Assembly (NCBI RefSeq): GCF_009729545.1
Contig: NZ_WFIY01000004.1
Location: 284,001-348,000 of the forward strand
DNA: 64,000 nucleotides
Source of the DNA: Acidianus infernus
Lineage (GTDB): Archaea; Thermoproteota; Thermoprotei_A; Sulfolobales; Sulfolobaceae
Direction of reading: 5' to 3'
The position numbers and the translations under genes were made by a program. The notes under the pieces are model-generated. The model was given only the letters and a program-made list of their open reading frames with translations. It was not told the DNA's origin and did no database searches. Shown piece by piece: positions 44,845 to 53,165 of this stretch. Positions within the stretch are counted from its first letter, which is position 1; each line of letters starts with the position of its first letter.

Positions 44845-46811
44845 TAAGTCCTTCCGGATGCGGAGTCTTTGGAATATTAAGGAAAAGAAATGCTCCTAAA
44901 ATTAAGGGTAAAGACGTCGTCAATGCCATTGATATTGTAAGATATAGGGGTAGCGACAAAGGTGCCGGATTTGCAGTATTTAACCTTAAGGAAGGAAATT
45001 CTTACTATATTAAGGCTTTCTATTTTGGAGATGGAGAGGAGATAAAGAGAGAAATAGAGGATCAAGGAATTAGAATAAATGGATTTAACGAGAAATATAT
45101 GGGCGAATTATGTGACTGTGATTTTGAAATTTCCTTAGGTAGTATAGCTTCTCTTAAAAAAATTGTAAGAAACATAAATGAAATTCTATGGAATAACGGA
45201 AAGAAAGGAAGGATTTACAGCGCAGGAAAATCCTTACAAGTGTATAAAGGTGTAGGTTATCCTGCAGACATTGCAAGACAATATGATATTTATGAAGTTG
45301 AAGGCGATATGTGGATAGCTCATACTAGACAGCCAACTAATTCGCCAGGCAGTTATCCTTATTGGTCTCATCCATTTTCAGCATTTGACGTAGCAATAGT
45401 TCATAATGGTGATGTAAGCTCCTTTGGTGCAAATGTTGAATTTTTACAGTCTAGAGGTTGGGGAGGTTTTGTAGGCACAGACAGCGAAGTTATGGCATTC
45501 CTATTTGAGGAATTAATAAGTGAAGGGCTAAGCGTAGAAGAAGTAACTAGGATAATGTCAAATCCTTCTAGAAGGTTTAGTAAGCTAAACGTTGAAGAGG
45601 ACTACATTTATAGAAATGCCAGACTAGATGGCCCGTTTACTGCAATTATAGGCTACGACTCTGGAAATGACTTATTTATGATCGGAATAGCTGATAGGGC
45701 AAAGTTTAGGCCAGTTATAATAGGAGAGGACGAGAACTACTATTACATTGCCAGCGAGGAAAATCAGATCAGGATGCTTAGTCCTAGTGCAAAGGTCTGG
45801 ACTCTTGAGCCCGGTAATTATTTTATAGCTTCTTTACTCAAGGGGTTAATTAATCCAGGGAGAGATGTTAGTAAAATATCCTCATTTTCCAAACCCGTCT
45901 TTTACACAGAGAAATTTGACATAGACGCAAGAGGACTTGGATATAAAGACGTAAATAAGGCAATTATGGAGTTTGTGAATAAATCTGGTAAAAAGGAAGT
46001 AACAGTGGTAAACCTCTTGGGGCATAGATATATAGGAATAAGCTTTCCTAAAGCAGGGCTTAGATTAAACCTATACGGAGTGGTAGGAAATGCTATGGCT
46101 AACTTAAATGAAAATAACGTATTTCACGTTTACGGTAATGTAGCAGATGACTGCTGTGATACAATGCAAGGCGGTAAAGTTGTAATTCACGGCGATGCAA
46201 GGGATGTTTTAGCTCAAACTTTTCAAGGGGGATATATTTACGTCAAGGGCAACGCTGGTAACAGAGTCGGAATTCAAATGAGGGAATACATGAATAAGAG
46301 GCCTTATTTGGTGATAGGCGGAATGGTTGACGATTACCTTGGAGAATACATGGCCGGAGGAGTAATAATGGTTTTAGGCCTAGGAATTAAAGGTGAGCCT
46401 GTAGGCAATTATATTGGATCTGGGATGGTGGGTGGTAGAATTTACATAAGAGGAAAAGTTAACCCAGAAAAGATAGGTTTACAGCCTAGTAAACAAGAGA
46501 TGGTAAGGTTCCTTAAGGCATTACTCCTAGACAGTATGATCTCTGAAGAGAAATATAATAAGCTAAAAGAAATGCCATACATAGAAGTCGTAAAAGAGCT
46601 GGACGGCGAAGCTAAGAAATACGCACAAAAACTATTTGAGGAAAAGGTAGGAATTCCCACGTATGAATACAGAGAACTCACAGAAGACGAAATAAAAGAA
46701 CTGGAACCTATAGCTAGAGATTATGCAATTGAAACTAATCAAAATAAAGATACAATTGTCGAGATGCTTAAAGAAAAATACACTGTCATAACGTCCTCTT
46801 TACGTAAGTAA
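44841..46811 (+). CDS. Glutamate synthase glutaminase domain fused to GXGXG domain
   Basis: A 656-residue partner of the preceding protein. Residues 1-6 look like a propeptide; Cys7 (GCGVFGI) would be the N-terminal nucleophile of a class II glutamine amidotransferase. IAHTRQPTNSPGSYPYWSHPF and VHNGDVSSF (about 155-200) and GTDSEV are glutaminase motifs. From about 380 to 560 the GXGXG beta-helix follows (GNAMANLNENNVFHVYGNVADD, MQGGKVVIHGDA, FQGGYIYVKGNAGN, GGRIYIRG). A helical tail ends the protein. No small NADPH subunit (GltD) is adjacent, so ferredoxin may be the electron donor (inference). Confidence 0.9.
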   Translation: MISPSGCGVFGILRKRNAPKIKGKDVVNAIDIVRYRGSDKGAGFAVFNLKEGNSYYIKAFYFGDGEEIKREIEDQGIRINGFNEKYMGELCDCDFEISLGSIASLKKIVRNINEILWNNGKKGRIYSAGKSLQVYKGVGYPADIARQYDIYEVEGDMWIAHTRQPTNSPGSYPYWSHPFSAFDVAIVHNGDVSSFGANVEFLQSRGWGGFVGTDSEVMAFLFEELISEGLSVEEVTRIMSNPSRRFSKLNVEEDYIYRNARLDGPFTAIIGYDSGNDLFMIGIADRAKFRPVIIGEDENYYYIASEENQIRMLSPSAKVWTLEPGNYFIASLLKGLINPGRDVSKISSFSKPVFYTEKFDIDARGLGYKDVNKAIMEFVNKSGKKEVTVVNLLGHRYIGISFPKAGLRLNLYGVVGNAMANLNENNVFHVYGNVADDCCDTMQGGKVVIHGDARDVLAQTFQGGYIYVKGNAGNRVGIQMREYMNKRPYLVIGGMVDDYLGEYMAGGVIMVLGLGIKGEPVGNYIGSGMVGGRIYIRGKVNPEKIGLQPSKQEMVRFLKALLLDSMISEEKYNKLKEMPYIEVVKELDGEAKKYAQKLFEEKVGIPTYEYRELTEDEIKELEPIARDYAIETNQNKDTIVEMLKEKYTVITSSLRK

Positions 46812-46819
46812 TTATATAC
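46812..46819 (+). promoter_or_regulatory. TATA-like element directly after the glutamate synthase stop
   Basis: TTATATAC immediately downstream of the stop codon. If used, transcription would begin around 46840-46845, just before the GC-rich structured element. Confidence 0.35.
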
Positions 46820-46879
46820 GTAGTTTTTGTTAATCATTATTTGACGCTATTATCACAAAAAGCTTACAAGAATGGGATT

Positions 46880-47050
46880 AAGGGGCGGAAAGGGATGGAT
46901 AGCCCAAGACGTTAATGACGCTCCTCTCCAGCTCGAGTGAGGGGCAACCAGCATGAAAGTCCCCTCAAATGGTTCTCTGGGCTCGAATCGATGGTGGTAA
47001 CTATGAGCCCCTTGGGAGTGAACCGTTACGGGAGATTCCAAGTAGAGTTT
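46880..47050. ncRNA. GC-rich structured element, candidate non-coding RNA or IS200/IS605-type end remnant
   Basis: A conspicuously GC-rich stretch inside AT-rich DNA. Hairpins seen by eye: TGAGGGG (46938-46944) with CCCCTCA (46961-46967); GGGCTC (46979-46984) with GAGCCC (47005-47010); directly abutting it, CTTGGGA (47011-47017) with TTCCAAG (47036-47042, one G-U pair). A shorter GGGC/GCCC pair lies at 46883-46905. Short frames through it have no protein-like composition. It could be a stable RNA, or the RNA-forming right end left by a tnpB-type insertion sequence; an upstream frame reads QDVNDA, faintly like the TnpB DVNAA motif. Strand is therefore not fixed. Confidence 0.5.
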
Positions 47051-47305
47051 AATTTTATACTAACTCTAAACAAATTAGGAGATTTTAGAACAATGATGCA
47101 TATTTATTACTATTTCCTAAAATAAGTCAATTCATAGAACCTTTATACGTAGATGAGGCCAGATATTATTTACAGTTTGTAGATACGGGATGTTTAAATA
47201 TGTAACTATACTAATACGTCTTGTGTTTAAGATAGAGCATGTTAGAGAAGAGAATTAATTGTTGTTTACTCATACTTTTAGTGAAATGTAAGCTATTTGG
47301 GATAA

Positions 47306-47314
47306 TTATAAATA
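47306..47314 (+). promoter_or_regulatory. TATA box of the 469-aa orphan gene
   Basis: TTATAAATA, 23-31 nt before the ATG at 47337, typical of a leaderless gene. Confidence 0.5.
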
Positions 47315-47336
47315 TTAGAATAAAAGAGAATGCGTT

Positions 47337-48746
47337 ATGGGCGTAGAAACTGTCCCTTCTCTGCGTTATTTGGGAGGAATAATAGGGACGTTATTAGAAG
47401 GTGTAATAACTTTAGATTGTATGCAGGAGAATTGCGTTAAAGAAGGTTTGAAAAGATATAATTCTATGGAGTCTTTTCAGAGGTACGAGATCTATCCTGC
47501 GATATCTGCCAGTAGGGGCGTATTAAAGGATGCTTCAAATTCTCCTGAGAGAATTTTTAGGCAAGGGATAATGATTAAGACAACTGACACTGGAGAATGG
47601 TTTTACATTGGCGGAATTTCTCCCTATTGGGGACATGAGCAATTAATAGTTTACCAAGGAGGTAGTGAAGCCTCATCACAAGGCAAGTTAAATAAAAGTG
47701 TAATTGATGATTTCGTGGATAAAGGAGGGTTAGGAGTAGTTCCTTTATATAAGGAGAAAGTCCCTTCAGTGTGGTATAATCCAGTTTTATTCAAGGATTG
47801 TCAAGGATCTTTCGGAATATTCTGGAATTATTTAGGAGAATTCCAAGGAGGAGTATTGTCAATATTCAGTAACGCACCAAATATCCTAAGGTATGCTGAA
47901 GATCTAATAAAAGCTAGAAAAGCTAGTTTAACATATTCGAGTTACGGCCATTATTATCTTTCTAGAGCGGCAGAGAATGACGTTATGCGTCCAGCATCAG
48001 ATAGGTATCCTTATATTTACTTTGCTTTAGGTACTAATCCTTTAGTTGCTAAGACTCATGGTTTACAAATTTACCCTGGTTTTACTTTTGATACAGTAAC
48101 TTCTGACGTTTCATCCTGCTGTTGTAAGATAATGCCCGAGCCTTATTGTAAATCTTCTTTCTTGGATTATATTAAGTTTAATGAGATAGATATTGGTGCC
48201 CCAGTTTATGCTACTTTGCCTTGTGGTACTTCTTGTTCTACTTTTGGTCTTGCGGGTTTAATAATGGGAATCTCCTCAATGAGTGTTAATAATGTTCAAT
48301 TGATTTATTTGACTATTGCTCAGCCTCCTTCTGATTTAACAACTTCTGCAATAATTGAGTGGGCTAGGGAGATGAATATTTATGATTCTTTGAGTAAATT
48401 GTTTGAGGCTGGTAAGAGGTTTAAGAAGGCTATTGCTGATTTGTCAACAGCATTTCCTCAATTTATTGCTACTGCTGCAGCATTAACTGTTGATTGGCTT
48501 GAGTCTTATGATGATGGTTTAAAACAAGCTGAGGATAAGGCTAAGGAGTTGAATGAGTTATACAATAAGGTCGTTGAGGAATTGGCTGGTAAGCCTCCTT
48601 CAATAACTAATAGGTACGTTTATGATCAGTGGTGGAAGTTTAAAACCAGAGTTGAGAAGTGCGCAAAGGAGATAATAGTTGAGTATCCCGACATAACTTA
48701 TGATGAGTTAGTAAAAGAAGTGGAAAACTGTGCAGAGTTTGAATAA
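47337..48746 (+). CDS. Unrecognised 469-aa protein
   Basis: No family recognised. No signal peptide and no convincing membrane segment; the most hydrophobic stretch is GLAGLIMGISSM at about residue 305-320. Cys residues cluster in CMQENC (28-33), SSCCCKIMPEPYC (about 260-272) and LPCGTSC (about 295-301), which could bind metal or form disulfides. The last 120 residues are helical and charged (KQAEDKAKELNELYNKVVEEL). The codon style changes within the gene: from about 48170 on, T-ending and TTG/GAG/AAG codons dominate (GGT, ACT, TCT, TTG), unlike its 5' half and neighbours. Lies between a GC-rich element and tRNA-Arg, suggesting acquired DNA. Confidence 0.8.
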   Translation: MGVETVPSLRYLGGIIGTLLEGVITLDCMQENCVKEGLKRYNSMESFQRYEIYPAISASRGVLKDASNSPERIFRQGIMIKTTDTGEWFYIGGISPYWGHEQLIVYQGGSEASSQGKLNKSVIDDFVDKGGLGVVPLYKEKVPSVWYNPVLFKDCQGSFGIFWNYLGEFQGGVLSIFSNAPNILRYAEDLIKARKASLTYSSYGHYYLSRAAENDVMRPASDRYPYIYFALGTNPLVAKTHGLQIYPGFTFDTVTSDVSSCCCKIMPEPYCKSSFLDYIKFNEIDIGAPVYATLPCGTSCSTFGLAGLIMGISSMSVNNVQLIYLTIAQPPSDLTTSAIIEWAREMNIYDSLSKLFEAGKRFKKAIADLSTAFPQFIATAAALTVDWLESYDDGLKQAEDKAKELNELYNKVVEELAGKPPSITNRYVYDQWWKFKTRVEKCAKEIIVEYPDITYDELVKEVENCAEFE

Positions 48747-48795
48747 GGCGTATGTAAGTTAGAATACAATTATTTTCCTTTAGTAATAATTATAG

Positions 48796-48872
<77 letters not shown>

Positions 48873-48919
48873 ATTATCAGCATTATCTAAAGAATAAAAT
48901 AAGATTTACGTTTACTTTT

Positions 48920-49249
48920 TTACTCGTATTCTCTCCAAACCTTACCGCACTTAGTGCACTTATAAAACCTAGTTGCAGGCTCGTCCGCTGCTCTAGTTTG
49001 TAAGATCCAGAAGTACGCTTCGTCATTCTTACAGTTAGGGCATATTACTCCTTTAATTTTCTGAGCGCCTTGTGGCATTTCTTCCTCTAAAACGAGGGTT
49101 TTTTCTGTTTCGGAGTGTTTTATCTTTGTAGTTATTACTTCAGAGGACTTAACTTCTTCCTCATAGCCGCATTTTAGACATTTATATACATTTTTACCAT
49201 TAATTTTTCTAGGTACCATCATTGAGTGACATTTAGGACAGAACTTCAT
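48920..49249 (-). CDS. tfs: Transcription elongation/cleavage factor TFS
   Basis: A 109-residue TFIIS/Rpb9-like factor that stimulates RNA cleavage by stalled RNA polymerase. N-terminal zinc ribbon (CPKCHSMM...CLKCGYEEE) and C-terminal ribbon (CPNCKNDEAYFW...CTKCGKVW) with the catalytic acidic hairpin RAADEPATRFYKC. Last gene of the long minus-strand operon that also encodes Rpo11. Confidence 0.95.
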   Translation of the reverse strand: MKFCPKCHSMMVPRKINGKNVYKCLKCGYEEEVKSSEVITTKIKHSETEKTLVLEEEMPQGAQKIKGVICPNCKNDEAYFWILQTRAADEPATRFYKCTKCGKVWREYE

Positions 49250-49275
49250 GAACTATCGCCCGGCAATACATTAAA

Positions 49276-49524
49276 CTAAGAATTTACTTTATTTATTTTT
49301 TGCGATATCTTCCCTACTATAAATCTGCATATTTCCTCAAACTCATTTGAGGGTGAAATGCTCGTAATCTCCTTACTAACGGAAGAATTATTAAATTGTG
49401 AACGAACCTCCTCTTTAGTTTTGCCTAAAAAAAGATGCTCTAGAAATTGTCCTCTAAAAACGCAGATAGCGCTTATTTCTTTACCTTCAACTAGCACTGC
49501 TACTCTTCTTTCTTTTTTATTCAA
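49276..49524 (-). CDS. Small conserved-context protein of unknown function
   Basis: An 82-residue protein not recognised. The first half may form an antiparallel sheet (RRVAVLVEGKEISAICVFRGQFLEHLFLG); the second half is polar and ends in a helix (FEEICRFIVGKISQKI). Two isolated Cys, no zinc motif. Its ATG lies 8 nt inside the Rpo11 gene and TFS follows 26 nt later, so it is expressed with transcription proteins. A role in transcription is only suggested by position. Confidence 0.7.
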   Translation of the reverse strand: MNKKERRVAVLVEGKEISAICVFRGQFLEHLFLGKTKEEVRSQFNNSSVSKEITSISPSNEFEEICRFIVGKISQKINKVNS

Positions 49525-49792
49525 TTTTCTTTATTTCCTCAAGGTATTTATTTGCGTAATTTTCTGCAATTTCTATAGCCTTTTTAATTGCATCCATGGG
49601 CTTAATTTCTCCATTAGTCATTACTTTTAACACTATTGAATTAACTAGTGGATGAGGTTGATAATATGAAGCATAAATTACTCCTTCAACTTTCCTCAAA
49701 CTTCCAGCTAGAAGGTTTCCTAGAGTATGTTCTTCTCCCTCAATTTCTATTTCAGCATATGTATCATTAGATTTTAATATCTTAATTTGCAT
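49517..49792 (-). CDS. rpoL: DNA-directed RNA polymerase subunit Rpo11 (L)
   Basis: A 91-residue subunit that pairs with Rpo3 (D) in the RNA polymerase assembly platform. The hallmark EGEEHTLGNLLAGSLRK and the helix MDAIKKAIEIAENYANKYLEEI are present. Overlaps csl4 upstream by 11 nt and the 82-aa gene downstream by 8 nt. Confidence 0.95.
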   Translation of the reverse strand: MQIKILKSNDTYAEIEIEGEEHTLGNLLAGSLRKVEGVIYASYYQPHPLVNSIVLKVMTNGEIKPMDAIKKAIEIAENYANKYLEEIKKIE

Positions 49793-50360
49793 ATTTTTTC
49801 ACCACGTAATTTCCTACTTTTCTCTGTTCTACATTACCGCAATATACACATTTTAAATGTTCCTCATCTAATTTGATCATCGTATGCCCGCAGATTGAAC
49901 ATTGGGCAAAGATTACTCCAAGATCTTTTTGTTTTATGGTTAAACTAATTGGGGGAGTAAAAGTTAAAGGCTTAGCTTTTATCACGTCTCCAACTCTGAT
50001 TGCTTCTAATATAGAGTTTAACCTTTTATTACTTATTTGAGAGATGTGCAAAAGTCCGGTAATTGGTGTTATGAATTTCTCTTCTATGCTTACAATGTCA
50101 ACGTTGGCTACGTCTTCCTTTATTAGAGTTACTATACCGTAAACGTATTTGGCCTTCCTTAAAGTTACCATAATAGATTTTCTAGGAGAAAGAACGTTAC
50201 TCCTTCTGTTAATCATGTCATAAAATACTTTTCCTATAGTCGAAGACCTAACATTTCCGTCCTCTTCATAAGATCCTTCTCCAGGAGAAAATTCTTCTAT
50301 TACTCCCAGTAAATCTCCAGGAAAGGTTATTTCTCCTTGGTCTTTCATTTCAATTACCAA
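49782..50360 (-). CDS. csl4: Exosome subunit Csl4
   Basis: A 192-residue cap subunit of the archaeal RNA exosome. N-terminal domain with PGDLLGVIEEFSPGEGSYEEDGNVRSS, S1 domain (about 60-145, KYVYGIVTLI..GLLHISQIS), and a zinc ribbon near the end (CSICGHTMIKL...CVYCG). ATG 50360 overlaps dph2 by 7 nt; the ATG at 50348 is an equally plausible start. Confidence 0.94.
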   Translation of the reverse strand: MVIEMKDQGEITFPGDLLGVIEEFSPGEGSYEEDGNVRSSTIGKVFYDMINRRSNVLSPRKSIMVTLRKAKYVYGIVTLIKEDVANVDIVSIEEKFITPITGLLHISQISNKRLNSILEAIRVGDVIKAKPLTFTPPISLTIKQKDLGVIFAQCSICGHTMIKLDEEHLKCVYCGNVEQRKVGNYVVKKYAN

Positions 50361-51349
50361 GGGAAAATATATGGTTCTAACTTATTATTTATAACCATTC
50401 TAGCCTCTCCTGGAGTTAATACTGGTTTTTCAAAGTTGTATAAATCGTCGGTGGGAAGTCTTGGGCACGAAGTTACTACATATGCGTCTATATAACTCCT
50501 ATCGATATTTCTTAAAGTGTCCACGTTAAGTACTTTGTTGCTTATAATGTAGACTTTGTACCCTTTTTCTTTTAACTTCTTTTCAAGGTATTTTACCATT
50601 AAAGGTCTATTTTGTCCCACCTTGATCCCTTGAATTATAACCCAAGTCTTTGCATCTAATGCTTGCATTATTTTAGAATATCTAATTTTCAGGATTTTGT
50701 TAACTTCGTTAGTTATGTCTTCTGCCCTTTTCGAGTAGGGGTCAATGTTTATTACAGGCTTACCTGTGTATAGCCCTATTCCTAATGCGTGGAATTTTCC
50801 ACCAGAGACGTTAATATGTAGATCGACGTCCAATGGTATTGCCTTATAATCGCAACCCAATACTTGCCCATCTAACATGAAAGGATTGGAAGGCTTTCCT
50901 ATTTCTACTTCAAATTCTGTGAAGTGTTCTTTTAATTCTGGCAAAAGTTTTGCGTGTTGTATCGTTGCTGAAAGTGATATTTTCCTTGGGTTATATTTTT
51001 TTGCTAATTCTTTCGCCTCGTCTATCACTTTTTCTTCAATCTTTAGGTTACTTTCTGTTGGTATGAATACTGTGGGAAACTTTGGGTAATACCAAGTATA
51101 AGGGGTATGGCCAAAATGTATTATTAAATCTACGCCAAGTATTTGTGCTTCGTCTTCAGCTATGTCGCAAGCTCCCCAACTCGGTTCTCCAGATATTATA
51201 AATTCTACGTCCTTTATTTTATCCTCTAACTTAGAAACGATTTCTGTAGAAAAATATCTTAAACCTTCAGGAAATTGCAATAAAACTTTTTTTGCGTTCC
51301 TCTTTTTTATTTCCTCTACTACCTTATCTTCATCAAAAAAATAGTTCAC
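50354..51349 (-). CDS. dph2: Diphthamide synthase subunit Dph2
   Basis: Radical-type [4Fe-4S] enzyme transferring the aminocarboxypropyl group of SAM to the conserved His of elongation factor 2. The 331-residue protein has three domains, each giving one cluster Cys: WGACDIAEDEAQ, LGCDYKAIP and TSCPRLPTDD. It overlaps uL16/L10e by 4 nt and csl4 by 7 nt. Confidence 0.94.
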   Translation of the reverse strand: MNYFFDEDKVVEEIKKRNAKKVLLQFPEGLRYFSTEIVSKLEDKIKDVEFIISGEPSWGACDIAEDEAQILGVDLIIHFGHTPYTWYYPKFPTVFIPTESNLKIEEKVIDEAKELAKKYNPRKISLSATIQHAKLLPELKEHFTEFEVEIGKPSNPFMLDGQVLGCDYKAIPLDVDLHINVSGGKFHALGIGLYTGKPVINIDPYSKRAEDITNEVNKILKIRYSKIMQALDAKTWVIIQGIKVGQNRPLMVKYLEKKLKEKGYKVYIISNKVLNVDTLRNIDRSYIDAYVVTSCPRLPTDDLYNFEKPVLTPGEARMVINNKLEPYIFPW

Positions 51350-51876
51350 TGAGTTTTTGCCTCCTGTTTTAACGGAGTAACAACTATTTCCACGTCTAGA
51401 GGGAGTTTTTTAGCTGCAACTTCAAAAGCTTCCTTTGCAAAGGCTAAGTGCTCTTTCTTAACTCTAAGTATCATTAGGACATCTCCTTGTTTTTCTATCC
51501 TTACTGCAGTTCCTATGGGTTTGCCGAAAGATAATCTCATTCCGTCTTGCAATCTGTCTGCTCCAGCGAAGGCCATCATCTTGTTTTCTCTTAAAACATG
51601 GTGGGGATATTTTAATACCCAGAGGAAGAAGTCTGTTTCATTACCTACCAATTTTGAAATTCTCTTTAAGGCCATTACTCTTGCCGCTTCCAATGCGTTA
51701 TGCCTTATTTGTCCTAACTCCTTTACTATCATTCTAACCTCGTAATCGTAATCCTTATTTGCAGTACCCATAGTGAATTTTGTAATTTTTGGCATCGGCA
51801 CTCCTGGTATGTATTCTTTTCTAGTATAAGGTGGCCCAGAGAAGTGCCTGTAACATCTACCTGGTCTTAACGGCAT
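51346..51876 (-). CDS. rpl10e: Large ribosomal subunit protein uL16 (L10e)
   Basis: A 176-residue ribosomal protein with the start MPLRPGRCYRHFSGPPYTRKEYIPG, MAFAGADRLQDGMRLSFGKP and a basic C-terminus; contacts the A/P tRNA region of the 50S. Normal length. Overlaps dph2 and follows pcc1 by 25 nt. Confidence 0.96.
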   Translation of the reverse strand: MPLRPGRCYRHFSGPPYTRKEYIPGVPMPKITKFTMGTANKDYDYEVRMIVKELGQIRHNALEAARVMALKRISKLVGNETDFFLWVLKYPHHVLRENKMMAFAGADRLQDGMRLSFGKPIGTAVRIEKQGDVLMILRVKKEHLAFAKEAFEVAAKKLPLDVEIVVTPLKQEAKTQ

Positions 51877-51901
51877 AGGTGTTTATTAACTTAAGAGATA
51901 T

Positions 51902-52156
51902 TTAAGCTATCCTTTTATTTTCTAGGAGGTTTATAATTAAATTTGCGTGTTCAAGTATCTCATCAGCCGTATTTCTTAAAGTTAATATATCCTTAAAAGA
52001 TGAAATCTCCATTATTATCTTTATGTTAGCATAATTTCCATTATAATTCATATCTATTTGCATGCCTTGAGGAATATTTATATTATCAACTTTTAAACTG
52101 TTTATAATTTCTTTTGCGTACTGACTCTGGATTTGAATATCTACTTCAACCTTCAA
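51902..52156 (-). CDS. pcc1: KEOPS complex subunit Pcc1
   Basis: An 84-residue protein with the Pcc1 pattern: strand IQIQSQYAKEIINSLKVDN, INIPQGMQIDMNYNGNYANIKIIME, and the helix signature LTLRNTADEILEHANL. Pcc1 is the dimerising subunit of KEOPS, which makes t6A in tRNAs. Start is TTG 52156, inside the end of the RecJ-like gene (11-nt overlap). Confidence 0.88.
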   Translation of the reverse strand: MKVEVDIQIQSQYAKEIINSLKVDNINIPQGMQIDMNYNGNYANIKIIMEISSFKDILTLRNTADEILEHANLIINLLENKRIA

Positions 52157-53165
52157 TTTCTATCAAACCTTCCTTTTCAGTGTTAATAAAATATCTTGAC
52201 GTTAATAGTTTATTGTCGTTTTTTATCACTATTGGCTTATTCTTTCTCACCTTCTGTGTTTGCAACAAAATTAATTGTAGGAGGGTGGGCGATTTCAAAT
52301 TACTTTCTACAATGAAGAATTTTTTATCTTCAGTAACTTGACCTATTGAAAATCCTTTTCCTATAATTTCTCTAAATTTATTAATTAATATTCTTGCGAT
52401 GGATTGGTTTAGAGCGAAGTCGACTAAAATTTTTGAACCTATAGTATCTAGAAAGTAAATAAAGGAGAAAGCCAGTTCTAGTGAATCGTAATTAAGGTAG
52501 AATATTCTATCAGTTATGATGTCATCTCTAGTGACCTTAGGGTTAATTTTCATTATCAAACTTACAATTTTGAAAATTAACGTGTTTAAAGCTCCTTCAT
52601 TAAGTTCAGTTAATTTAGAAAGTTCATCTATGCCTATCTCATTTACTAATGCTATTGCATTTTCTCTGCTTCCAGTTACCGTCGGTATATACGGATCAAA
52701 AGATTCAATTAGAGATATGAAAATCGGTGCATCATGATATGAAGGAATTTTTAGGTTTTTCTCTATAGTAATTCCTAGATTTTCTGAGTTCCTCATTATT
52801 GAAAGCTCCCAATCACTGAAGTTTCTCCTTTCTAAAACTACGCTAGAGGATATTCCAGTTAATATTGGTAAGATATCTTCAGTAGTTATTGGAATTATTG
52901 ATGAGAAAGATGAATTTCCTATAAAAACCTCAGTATTTTTAAATCTAACGAATTTACCTCCTTCTTTTTCAGAAAATTCTAATTCACAATTACTTGAAGA
53001 GAAGGATATTGCAGAAGGACTCTCCATGTATTTTATAATCAAAGAAGCTGCAAGTATTGCATCAACATTATAAGGAATTCTTATACAAAGACTTTCCTCT
53101 TTGTTAATGCTTTCTATTAGTTTCTTTGCCTCCTCAGGAGTCGGCTCTTTTATAAAGTTCTCCAT
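52146..53165 (-). CDS. RecJ/Cdc45-like DHH-superfamily protein (probably inactive)
   Basis: A 339-residue protein. RIPYNVDAILAASLIIKYM near the start resembles DHH motif I (normally with DADG-type residues), but the metal-binding Asp/His set is largely lost. FDPYIPTVTGSRENAIALVNEIG and a C-terminal FREIIGKGFSIGQ-like segment agree with the RecJ-derived fold. Sulfolobales have a RecJdbh/Cdc45-like protein of about this size that binds GINS and MCM; the assignment here is by size, pattern and memory of the lineage, not a search. It overlaps both neighbours (32 and 11 nt). Confidence 0.5.
   Translation of the reverse strand: MENFIKEPTPEEAKKLIESINKEESLCIRIPYNVDAILAASLIIKYMESPSAISFSSSNCELEFSEKEGGKFVRFKNTEVFIGNSSFSSIIPITTEDILPILTGISSSVVLERRNFSDWELSIMRNSENLGITIEKNLKIPSYHDAPIFISLIESFDPYIPTVTGSRENAIALVNEIGIDELSKLTELNEGALNTLIFKIVSLIMKINPKVTRDDIITDRIFYLNYDSLELAFSFIYFLDTIGSKILVDFALNQSIARILINKFREIIGKGFSIGQVTEDKKFFIVESNLKSPTLLQLILLQTQKVRKNKPIVIKNDNKLLTSRYFINTEKEGLIEIEG

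Noticed and set aside
46940..46970. Resemblance of GAAAGTCC to the conserved P4 region of RNase P RNA
   Set aside because: The preceding bases differ from the consensus and no partner 3' motif was found in the following 300 nt.
46853..47125. Two 62-aa open frames (one per strand) across the GC-rich element
   Set aside because: They are short, of opposite strands, with no family pattern; the region is better explained by RNA-like hairpins.
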